Assembly: GCA_025757645.1 (NCBI GenBank)
Contig: CP107216.1
Coordinates: forward strand, 124,001 to 188,000
Origin: Clostridiales bacterium
Lineage (GTDB): Bacteria; Bacillota; Clostridia; Oscillospirales; Oscillospiraceae
Direction: 5' to 3'
Length of the DNA stretch: 64,000 bases
This document shows, piece after piece, positions 9,046 through 15,447 of this stretch. The notes below the pieces were generated by a model. The model saw only the letters and a program-made list of their open reading frames with translations, did not search any database and was not told where the DNA came from. The stretch's first letter is position 1, and every line of letters begins with the position of its first letter. The translations under genes were made by a program, and so were the position numbers.

Positions 9046-9882
9046 ATGCCGAACACCCTGACCGGAACGGAGGCCGCCGCGGCGATCTATGCGCAGGTGC
9101 GAGCGCGCGCGGCGCGGCTCACAGAGCCACCCTGCCTCGCGGCCGTGTCCGTCGGCGCGCAGCCGGACGACCTGGCCTATCTGCGCAGCATCGCACTCTC
9201 GGCGGTCGGCTGCGGCGTCACCGTGCGCCCCGTGCCCCTGCCGGCGGACTGCGCGCCCGAAACACTGACGGACACCCTGCGCGCCCTGAGCGCGGACGAC
9301 GGCGTGCACGGCGTGCTGCTGCTGCGGCCGCTGCCGGCGGCGCTGCGCGCGCAGGAAATCCTCGACGCGCTCGACGCGCGCAAGGACGTGGACGGCATGA
9401 CGACATGGTCGCTCGGCGCGCTCGTGACCGGGGCGGCGGGCTTCGCCCCCTGCACGGCCGAGGCGTGCATGACTCTTCTGCGCGCGCACGGCATCGACCC
9501 CGCGGGCAAGCGCGTGACCGTCGTGGGCCGGAGTCTCGTGATCGGCCGGCCGGCCGCGCTGCTGCTCACGCGCGCGGACGCGACCGTGACGCTCTGCCAC
9601 CGGAAAACGCCCGACCTCGCCGCCCGCTGCCGGGCCGCCGACATTCTGCTGGCCGCGGCGGGCGCGCCGGGGCTCATCACGCCGGAGTGCGTGCGCCCGG
9701 GGCAGATCGTGCTCGACGCGGGCGCGACCGCGCTGCCGGACGGCACGCTGCGCGGCGACGTGACGCCCGCGGCCGCCGCCATCGCCGCCTGCACGCCCGT
9801 GCCCGGCGGCATCGGCAGCGTGACGACCGCGCTGCTGCTGCGGCACACTGTGCAGGCTGCCGAAAAATCCCACCATTTTTAA
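9046..9882 (+). CDS. folD: Methylene-THF dehydrogenase FolD lacking cyclohydrolase residues
   Basis: The 278-residue product matches the bifunctional methylene-THF dehydrogenase/methenyl-THF cyclohydrolase family in length and fold motifs. These include KDVDGMTTWS (conserved Asp), PCTAEACMTLL, the Rossmann signature GRSLVIGRPAALLL and the C-terminal TPVPGGIGSVTTALLL. Two residues needed for cyclohydrolysis are replaced. In the YVxxK motif the sequence is AYLRSIALSA, so the catalytic Lys (Lys56 in E. coli) is Ile. In the GILVQLPLP motif the sequence is GVLLLRPLP, so the Gln (Gln98) is Leu. Lys56 substitutions in FolD are known to abolish cyclohydrolase while dehydrogenase can remain. The gene sits 3 bp after fchA. 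Confidence 0.9.
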   Translation: MPNTLTGTEAAAAIYAQVRARAARLTEPPCLAAVSVGAQPDDLAYLRSIALSAVGCGVTVRPVPLPADCAPETLTDTLRALSADDGVHGVLLLRPLPAALRAQEILDALDARKDVDGMTTWSLGALVTGAAGFAPCTAEACMTLLRAHGIDPAGKRVTVVGRSLVIGRPAALLLTRADATVTLCHRKTPDLAARCRAADILLAAAGAPGLITPECVRPGQIVLDAGATALPDGTLRGDVTPAAAAIAACTPVPGGIGSVTTALLLRHTVQAAEKSHHF

Positions 9883-9971
9883 GCAAATATTCACAAACTG
9901 TTGTTCCATTCCACCGCGCGAGACGCTATAATATTCGGTATATTTGGTGTTATCACATTGGAGGCAGACCT

Positions 9972-12419
9972 TTGGCCAATCTGATCGAAAAAATCAAAGA
10001 CCGGCGCGCGCCCGCGCCCGAGACGCCGGAGCGGCGGGACGTGCCCGTCGCGCACCCCGACCCGCAGCAGGGCCTGACGAGCGCGCAGGTGCGCGAGCGC
10101 GCGGACGCCGGCTGGACGAACGCGCCCGTCGACCCGCCGGGCAAGACCGTCAAGCAGATCGTCCTGAGCAATATCTTTACCTATTTTAATATGCTGTTTT
10201 TCCTGCTGGCGCTGTGCGTGATCGCGGTGCAGCAGTGGCTGAACCTGACGTTCATGGGCGTCATCATCGTCAACACCGCCATCGGCATCATTCAGGAGAT
10301 CCGCTCGAAGAAAACGCTCGACAAGCTGAGCATCCTCGCCTCGCCCAAGGCCGTCGCCGTGCGCGACGGCAGGCGCGTGACCGTGGACACCGCGCAGCTC
10401 GTGCGCGACGACATCGTCGTCTTCGCCGCCGGCAACCAGATCTATGCCGACGCCGTCGTCGCGCAAGATAGCTGCTACGTCAACGAGGCGCTCATCACGG
10501 GCGAGTCGGACGAAATTAAGAAAAACCCCGGCGACAAGCTCCTGTCGGGCAGCTTCGTCGTCAGCGGCATGTGCCGCGCGCAGCTGACGGACGTCGGCGC
10601 GGACTCCTATGTCTCGCGCCTGACGCAGGAAGCCAAGCGCGCCAAGAAGCCGCAGCAGTCGGAGATGATGCGCTCGCTGCAAAACCTCGTCAAGTGGATC
10701 GGCATCCTCGTCATCCCGCTCGGCGTGGTGATGTTCGTCAAGGAATACGTGTGGCTCGGCCGCGCCGTGCCCATCGCCGTGACGAGCACGGTCGGCTCGA
10801 TCATCGGCATGATCCCCGAGGGGCTGTATCTGCTCACCAGCCTCGCGCTCGTGGCCGGCGTCGTGCGTCTGGCCCAGCGCAAGACCCTCGTGCACGAGCT
10901 CGGCTGCATCGAGACGCTCGCGCGCGTGGACACGCTGTGCGTGGACAAGACCGGCACGGTGACGGAAAACAAGATGATTGTCGAGGACGTCTGCCCCCTG
11001 TGCGACGACCGCTTCACGCTCGAGGACATCCGCATGATCATGGCCGACTACGTCTACGCCATGCAGGCCGACAACGACACGATGGCCGCGCTGCGGCGCT
11101 ACTTCACGGGCGAAAAGACGCAGGACGCGACGGCGACGCTGCCGTTCTCGTCGGCGAAGAAATACGGCGGCGTGTCGTTCCACACTGAGGAGACGTACCT
11201 GCTCGGCGCGCCGGACGTGCTGCTCGCCGGGCGCGAGAACCCGTATCAGGAGCAGATCGAGGGCTACTCCGCCAAGGGCTGCCGCGTGCTGCTGCTGGGC
11301 ATGTATGACGGCGCGCTCACGGACGAGACGCTCAGCGCCGGCTTTCTGCCCATCGCGCTGATCCTGCTCTCGAACAAGATCCGCGCCGAAGCGCCGGAGA
11401 CGTTCGGCTACTTTGCCAGCCAGGGCGTGGCCGTGAAGGTCATCTCCGGCGACAATGCGCGCACGGTGTCCGAGGTGGCCAAGCGCGCCGGCATCGAAAA
11501 CGCCGACCGCTTCGTCGACGCGCGCACGCTCACGACCGAGGAAGCCATCCGCGACGCGGCGGGCAAGTACACGGTCTTCGGCCGCGTGACCCCCGCGCAG
11601 AAGCGCAGCCTCGTGCAGGCGCTCAAGGCCGACGGCCACACCGTGGCCATGACGGGCGACGGCGTCAACGACGTGCTCGCGCTCAAGGAGGCCGACTGCT
11701 CCATCGCCATGGCCTCGGGCAGCGACGTGGCGTGTCAGGTGTCGCACATCGTGCTGCTCGACTCGAACTTTGCCTCCATGCCGTCGGTCGTGGCGGAGGG
11801 CCGCCGCGTCATCAACAACATCGAGCGCAGCGCCTCGCTGTATCTGGTCAAGAACATTTTCTCGTTCTGCCTCGCGTTTTTCACGCTCTTTGCCACGCTG
11901 CCGTACCCGTTCAGCCCCGCGCAGCTCACGCTCGTGAGCGCCGTGACCATCGGCATCCCGTCGTTCATCCTCGCCATGGAGCCGAACGAGAGCCTCGTCA
12001 AGGGAAAATTCCTGCGCAATGTGCTCTTCCGCGCGCTGCCGGCCGCGATGACGGATCTGGCGATGGTCGTGGGCATTCTGCTGTTTTATATCGCCTTCCA
12101 GCTCGACGACACGGCCATGATCACGATCTGCACCGGCGTCATGGGCATTGTCGGCCTCATGATGGTGCACCGCACGTGCCAGCCGTACAACACCATCCGC
12201 AAGGTGATGATCGTCGTGCTCGGCGTGCTGTTCGTGATCGCGTATTTCGGCTTCCCGACGCTCTTCAACCTGCAGAAGCTCGATCTGCAGAGCGCGCTCA
12301 TCCTCATCGTGTTCGGCCTGCTGTCGTGGCCGGTGATGAAGGCGTTCTGCCGCCTGAACGACCATATGCGCACCCGGTTCGAGGCGTGGCGCGCGGGCAA
12401 GACCGCGAAGGCCGCGTGA
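9972..12419 (+). CDS. Cation-translocating P-type ATPase (CtpE-like)
   Basis: This 815-residue membrane pump has the actuator motif ALITGESDEIKK, the phosphorylation site VDKTGTVTENK and the hinge TGDGVNDVLALKEAD. Helix M4 carries PEGLYLLTSLAL, the form seen in CtpE-like P-ATPases (calcium-linked in mycobacteria). No N-terminal heavy-metal domain or CPC motif is present, which argues against copper/zinc export. At least eight hydrophobic segments can be seen. The start is TTG at 9972, with GGAGG eight bases upstream; no ATG lies nearby in frame. A TATAAT at 9927-9932 is a likely -10 element. The gene is followed by a strong terminator at 12526-12566. Ion specificity is inferred from M4 only. 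Confidence 0.85.
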   Translation: MANLIEKIKDRRAPAPETPERRDVPVAHPDPQQGLTSAQVRERADAGWTNAPVDPPGKTVKQIVLSNIFTYFNMLFFLLALCVIAVQQWLNLTFMGVIIVNTAIGIIQEIRSKKTLDKLSILASPKAVAVRDGRRVTVDTAQLVRDDIVVFAAGNQIYADAVVAQDSCYVNEALITGESDEIKKNPGDKLLSGSFVVSGMCRAQLTDVGADSYVSRLTQEAKRAKKPQQSEMMRSLQNLVKWIGILVIPLGVVMFVKEYVWLGRAVPIAVTSTVGSIIGMIPEGLYLLTSLALVAGVVRLAQRKTLVHELGCIETLARVDTLCVDKTGTVTENKMIVEDVCPLCDDRFTLEDIRMIMADYVYAMQADNDTMAALRRYFTGEKTQDATATLPFSSAKKYGGVSFHTEETYLLGAPDVLLAGRENPYQEQIEGYSAKGCRVLLLGMYDGALTDETLSAGFLPIALILLSNKIRAEAPETFGYFASQGVAVKVISGDNARTVSEVAKRAGIENADRFVDARTLTTEEAIRDAAGKYTVFGRVTPAQKRSLVQALKADGHTVAMTGDGVNDVLALKEADCSIAMASGSDVACQVSHIVLLDSNFASMPSVVAEGRRVINNIERSASLYLVKNIFSFCLAFFTLFATLPYPFSPAQLTLVSAVTIGIPSFILAMEPNESLVKGKFLRNVLFRALPAAMTDLAMVVGILLFYIAFQLDDTAMITICTGVMGIVGLMMVHRTCQPYNTIRKVMIVVLGVLFVIAYFGFPTLFNLQKLDLQSALILIVFGLLSWPVMKAFCRLNDHMRTRFEAWRAGKTAKAA

Positions 12420-12525
12420 GAAAGGCTGCACGGTGGCCGCAGGCACACATAGGAACGGCTGCGGAAAGGCCGCCGCACAGGATAGCCAGCAGAAAGGCAG
12501 CCGCGCCTGCGCGGCTGCTGTCACA

Positions 12526-12566
12526 AAACTCCGCCCAGCATCGGTTCGATGCGGGGCGGAGTTTTT
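12526..12566 (+). terminator. Terminator after the P-type ATPase
   Basis: An inverted repeat (AACTCCGCCC...GGGGCGGAGTT) encloses an inner stem (GCATCG/CGATGC) and is followed by TTTTT. On the minus strand it also ends in TTTT, so it could stop transcripts from both sides. Confidence 0.75.
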
Positions 12567-12632
12567 CGTCTCCGTTTTGCGGAGGGCAGCGCCGGAAAGG
12601 CGCGCGTCGAACGCGCAGCGCATGACCGAAGT

Positions 12633-12680
12633 CGCCGCGACGGATGAGGTGGACGTGGGATATACGCTGCATGACCGGCG
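12633..12680 (-). repeat. Dispersed repeat B, copy 1
   Basis: About 48 bp, nearly the same as 32845-32892. The core CGCCGCGACGGATGAGGTG is identical, and the rest differs at scattered positions. The reverse complement (CACCTCATCCGTCGCGGCG) resembles an intergenic repeat I recall from Oscillospiraceae. Confidence 0.65.
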
Positions 12681-12736
12681 GTGCGGGCGATGCCGAAGTC
12701 CGTTTCCGGCCGCCGCCTACGTGATCCCCTGTTTCC

Positions 12737-12766
12737 AGTTTAGTATGCTTTTGCATAACTTGTCAA
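12737..12766 (-). promoter_or_regulatory. Minus-strand promoter with an operator-like palindrome in its spacer
   Basis: TTGACA (12761-12766) and TAAACT (12737-12742) are 18 bp apart. The spacer holds the inverted repeat AGTATGC-TTTT-GCATAACT. A transcript from here would run about 200 nt to the hairpin at 12525-12566. No gene is recognised downstream. Confidence 0.4.
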
Positions 12767-13009
12767 GCATTTTTTCTCTCGGAAAGAAAGCCAGCCAGCG
12801 CGCCCTGCGCTGCACCCGCGTCCCGCACCGCACGGCCGCCACAACGCGCCAGCCAAAAGCGTCCACCACACCCGCACCGGCCGAAAGCGCGCGCCGGACT
12901 GTGCCCGACCAAAAGCTCCTGCCGCACCCGCACATCCCCCCTGTCGGCACGCCCCCATGCTCCGCCGCGCCCGCGCCCGCCCGCAGCGGCCTGAGCGCCT
13001 TGAAACAAG

Positions 13010-13060
13010 TTCTCCACACGCTTTCCACAGAGTTTTCCACATTTTCGCCGGTTTCCCACA
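13010..13060 (+). repeat. Cluster of four DnaA-box-like 9-mers
   Basis: TTCTCCACA (13010), CTTTCCACA (13021), TTTTCCACA (13033; fits TTWTNCACA) and TTTCCCACA (13052) lie in the same orientation at 11-, 12- and 19-bp steps. Confidence 0.35.
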
Positions 13061-13131
13061 GCGGCTTTCTTTCCCCCTGGCTTTCTTTGAGAGAGACAGG
13101 GTAAGATATGCTTTGCCGTATGTTCCTGCTG

Positions 13132-13182
13132 TAAGGTAAGACACAGTATGGTACGGTACTGTACGGTACGGTTGGGTACGGT
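13132..13182 (+). repeat. Imperfect GGTAC/TACGGT simple repeat
   Basis: A short low-complexity stretch is built from GTAAG and GGTACGGTAC-like units, including the direct repeat GTACGGTAC-T-GTACGGTAC. It looks like a slippage-prone microsatellite. Confidence 0.6.
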
Positions 13183-13484
13183 GCCGCGAGACGTCCGCGT
13201 GACGACACCCGCGACAGCGCCGCCCCGCCGCCCGCCATGCGCACCCCCGCGCACCCTCTGCCGTCGTGCGCGCAAGCCCTTGCGGCCGCAGGCTTTTTCG
13301 TTCGCACATCAGGTGTTATGTAAACTGCTCATCGCCGCCCGTGTCGAATCCGCGCGGATGCACGATTTCATGTCGACAAAAGGGCCTCAAAATATTTCTT
13401 AGCGGTTTCTTAGCGCGCTCTTGGCACGTTCTTAGCGCGCTTTCCGCGCGAAGAAAACGACATTCTGTCGTCTGCCGCGCGCGC

Positions 13485-13513
13485 AAAAAGGGCCGCCCTT
13501 TCGGGCGGCCCTT
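13485..13513 (-). terminator. Terminator of the cation diffusion facilitator gene
   Basis: An 11-bp stem (AAGGGCCGCCC and complement) has a 4-nt loop and is followed on the minus strand by TTTTT. It lies 30 bp past the stop codon. Confidence 0.85.
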
Positions 13514-13542
13514 CGCACGTTTTTTCCCTTTTCCCGCCCGCG

Positions 13543-14433
13543 TCACGCCGGGTTGACGTGCACGGTGCAGTGCTTGACGTCCGGGTAGTCGCGCTCCAGC
13601 TCGTGGTGCACGGCCTCGGCGATGACGTGCGCGTCCCGCAGCGGCAGCGCGCCGTCGACCGCGATCTCGGCGTCGACATACGTCCGGCTGCCGAACAGCC
13701 GCGTCTTGATATCGTCCACGCGCACGACGCCGGGGGTGCGCTGCATCGTCTCGCGCATGGCGGCGACGGTGTCCGGGTCGCACGCCCGGTCGACGAGCCG
13801 GTCGATGCTCTCGTGGAAGATGCCGTAGGCCACCTTGAAGATGAACAGGCAGATGACGATCGACGCGATGGGGTCGAGGATGGGCACGCCGAGCCGCGCG
13901 CCGAGCACGCCCGCAAAGCTGCCGATGGACGACAGCGCGTCGGACCGGTGGTGCCACGCCTCGGCCTTGAGCGACACGGAGCGGATGCGTTTTGCCGCCG
14001 CGATCGTGTACCAGTACAGCCCCTCTTTCACGCCGATGGACACGACCGCCGCGATGAGCGCGAGCACGCCGGGGGCAGCCAGCGTCTCGCCGCGGACGAT
14101 CTTCATCACGCCCGCGTAGCCGATGGCTGCGCCGACGAGCACGAGGATGTTGCCCAGCAGGATGGACGCGATGCACTCGAGCTTTTCGTGCCCGTAGGGG
14201 TGGCTGGCGTCGGCCGCCTTGTGGGAAAAGACCGCGCCGATCATCACGATCAGCGAACCGAGAATGTCGGACGCCGAGTGCACGGCATCGGCCACTATGG
14301 CCGACGAGTGCGCCACGATGCCGGCGACGAGTTTGAACACCGTCAGGGCCGCGTTGCACACGATGCCGACGGTGGACACCTGCATGGTCACGCGCTTGGC
14401 GTCATCGGGCGCGGTGGAAGTGCGTGTACGCAT
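13543..14433 (-). CDS. Cation diffusion facilitator (CzcD-type metal efflux)
   Basis: This 296-residue membrane protein exports divalent metal ions in exchange for protons. It has about six transmembrane helices. The family metal site is visible in TM2 (IVADAVHSASDILGS; H/D residues) and in TM5 (EAWHHRSDALSSIGSF, the HxxxD pattern). SHPYGHEKLECIAS lies between TM2 and TM3, and a C-terminal cytoplasmic domain ends in HCTVHVNPA. The ATG at 14433 has AAAGGAG ten bases upstream. The 5' leader folds into a NiCo-riboswitch-like structure ending in a terminator, which points to nickel/cobalt or a similar transition metal as the substrate. The metal assignment rests on that leader. Confidence 0.93.
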   Translation of the reverse strand: MRTRTSTAPDDAKRVTMQVSTVGIVCNAALTVFKLVAGIVAHSSAIVADAVHSASDILGSLIVMIGAVFSHKAADASHPYGHEKLECIASILLGNILVLVGAAIGYAGVMKIVRGETLAAPGVLALIAAVVSIGVKEGLYWYTIAAAKRIRSVSLKAEAWHHRSDALSSIGSFAGVLGARLGVPILDPIASIVICLFIFKVAYGIFHESIDRLVDRACDPDTVAAMRETMQRTPGVVRVDDIKTRLFGSRTYVDAEIAVDGALPLRDAHVIAEAVHHELERDYPDVKHCTVHVNPA

Positions 14434-14552
14434 AAAAAGACTCCTTTCGCACAAAAAAAGCGCCTGTGGGGCATATGAGTCCCACAGACGCGGTGATATC
14501 CTGTCTGCTGCGGCGCGGACGCCGCCCGGCCTTTCGGCCTGCCATTAGGAGG
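14434..14552 (-). promoter_or_regulatory. Candidate NiCo (czcD-type) riboswitch with terminator
   Basis: The leader between the promoter at 14554-14582 and the transporter start is about 115 nt. It contains purine-rich joins and short GC stems in the style of the czcD/NiCo motif (GGCAGG, then CCGGGCGGC, then AGCAGACAGG on the minus strand). It ends in an intrinsic terminator at 14453-14491: stem CTGTGGG/CCCACAG extended by GCG/CGC, then TTTTTTT. The terminator is immediately followed by the ribosome-binding site, the arrangement of an ON switch. The call comes from motif memory and context; no covariance model was run. Confidence 0.55.
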
Positions 14553-14553
14553 G

Positions 14554-14582
14554 AGTATAGCACGTGCGCGGCCGGCCGTCAA
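14554..14582 (-). promoter_or_regulatory. Promoter of the riboswitch-transporter unit
   Basis: On the minus strand TTGACG (14577-14582) and TATACT (14554-14559) are separated by 17 bp. Confidence 0.8.
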
Positions 14583-14600
14583 GCGGTATTTTCGGTTTTT

Positions 14601-15227
14601 TCACCGGCGCAGCCAGTGCACGCCGGCGCGGTGGAGCTTCGTGCCGAGGATGAGCGCGATCTGCACCGGGACGCCGACAAAGAACACGGCCCAGATGTTA
14701 TACTGCAGGTACTGAAAATAAAACGCCGTGATCGTGCTCCACACGAACAGGGACGAAAACACGCACTGCAGCGTCGTCTCCCCCTCCCAGTGGCGGGAGA
14801 AGAGGAACGCCACGGCGAACGACACCGGCACCGCCCACACGAACGCCATCCAGTACATCTTGCCGATGCTGAACTGCGAATACAAAAACACGACGACCGC
14901 GACGACCCACACCATCGTCACCCACATGGCGGCGATGAGCACCTTCGACATGAGGTAGGCGTCGTGCTGCTTTTCGCCGCCGGACTCCGTCGCTGCGGCG
15001 TATGCGGCCGCCACGCCGCCGTCCGTCAGCAGATCGTCCACGCGCAGACCGTAAAGGTCGGCGATGGTCTTGAGCATCACGACGTCGGGCAGGGAATCGC
15101 CCCGCTCCCACTTGGACACGGCCTTGTCGGAGTAATTGAACTGCGCGGCAAACTCGGCCTGGGTCAGGTTTTCTTCTTTTCTCAGCTCGGCAAGGTTGGC
15201 GGCGAGCGCGCCTCTCACATCATCCAT
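14601..15227 (-). CDS. XRE-family regulator with membrane domain
   Basis: The 208-residue product has an N-terminal helix-turn-helix of the Cro/XRE type (residues 8-65; LTQAEFAAQFNYSDKAVSKW is the recognition region). About four hydrophobic helices follow (roughly 95-190). Membrane-anchored XRE proteins of this layout are common in clostridia, but their signals are mostly unknown. The ATG at 15227 opens MDDVRGALAANL. A -10 element (TATACT) ends only six bases before this ATG, and no ribosome-binding site is present, so the mRNA may be leaderless. The gene is convergent or unlinked to its neighbours, so no target is suggested. Confidence 0.85.
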   Translation of the reverse strand: MDDVRGALAANLAELRKEENLTQAEFAAQFNYSDKAVSKWERGDSLPDVVMLKTIADLYGLRVDDLLTDGGVAAAYAAATESGGEKQHDAYLMSKVLIAAMWVTMVWVVAVVVFLYSQFSIGKMYWMAFVWAVPVSFAVAFLFSRHWEGETTLQCVFSSLFVWSTITAFYFQYLQYNIWAVFFVGVPVQIALILGTKLHRAGVHWLRR

Positions 15228-15233
15228 GCTATG

Positions 15234-15262
15234 AGTATACCACGCCGGGCGTTCGGCCGCAA
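15234..15262 (-). promoter_or_regulatory. Promoter abutting the XRE start codon
   Basis: TTGCGG (15257-15262), a 17-bp spacer and TATACT (15234-15239) place the expected transcription start at or within 1-2 nt of the ATG at 15227. Confidence 0.55.
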
Positions 15263-15447
15263 GAGCCACGTTCCACCTAAATCCTGTCATTCTCCCGCTG
15301 GTAGAATCGCCTTCTCCCAACGTTTCTACCGCTCGCGCGCGCGGAGGATGCATTTGAAAAGTCCCTGCCGTATAATGAAGTCATGAAGAAATGTGATTTT
15401 CCTGACGATATGCACGTCAGGCATCACCTGCAAGGGAGACGGATATC

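Larger units (their letters stand above)
12420..13484. other. 1.1-kb region without a recognisable gene
   Basis: Between the P-type ATPase and the cation diffusion facilitator terminator I find no credible coding frame. Overlapping open frames here are Arg/Ala-rich translations of GC-rich DNA. The region holds the ATPase terminator, a copy of dispersed repeat B (12633-12680), a minus-strand promoter with an operator-like palindrome (12737-12766), four DnaA-box-like 9-mers (13010-13060) and a GGTAC-based simple repeat (13132-13182). Confidence 0.6.

Noticed and set aside
13010..13060. Chromosomal oriC
   Set aside because: No dnaA, dnaN, recF or gyr genes flank it, no AT-rich unwinding element is evident, and gene strand bias does not switch here.
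12740..13307. Three overlapping minus-strand frames of 170-196 codons
   Set aside because: They share the same DNA in three frames, have no ribosome-binding sites, and consist of low-information Arg/Gly/Ala-rich sequence.
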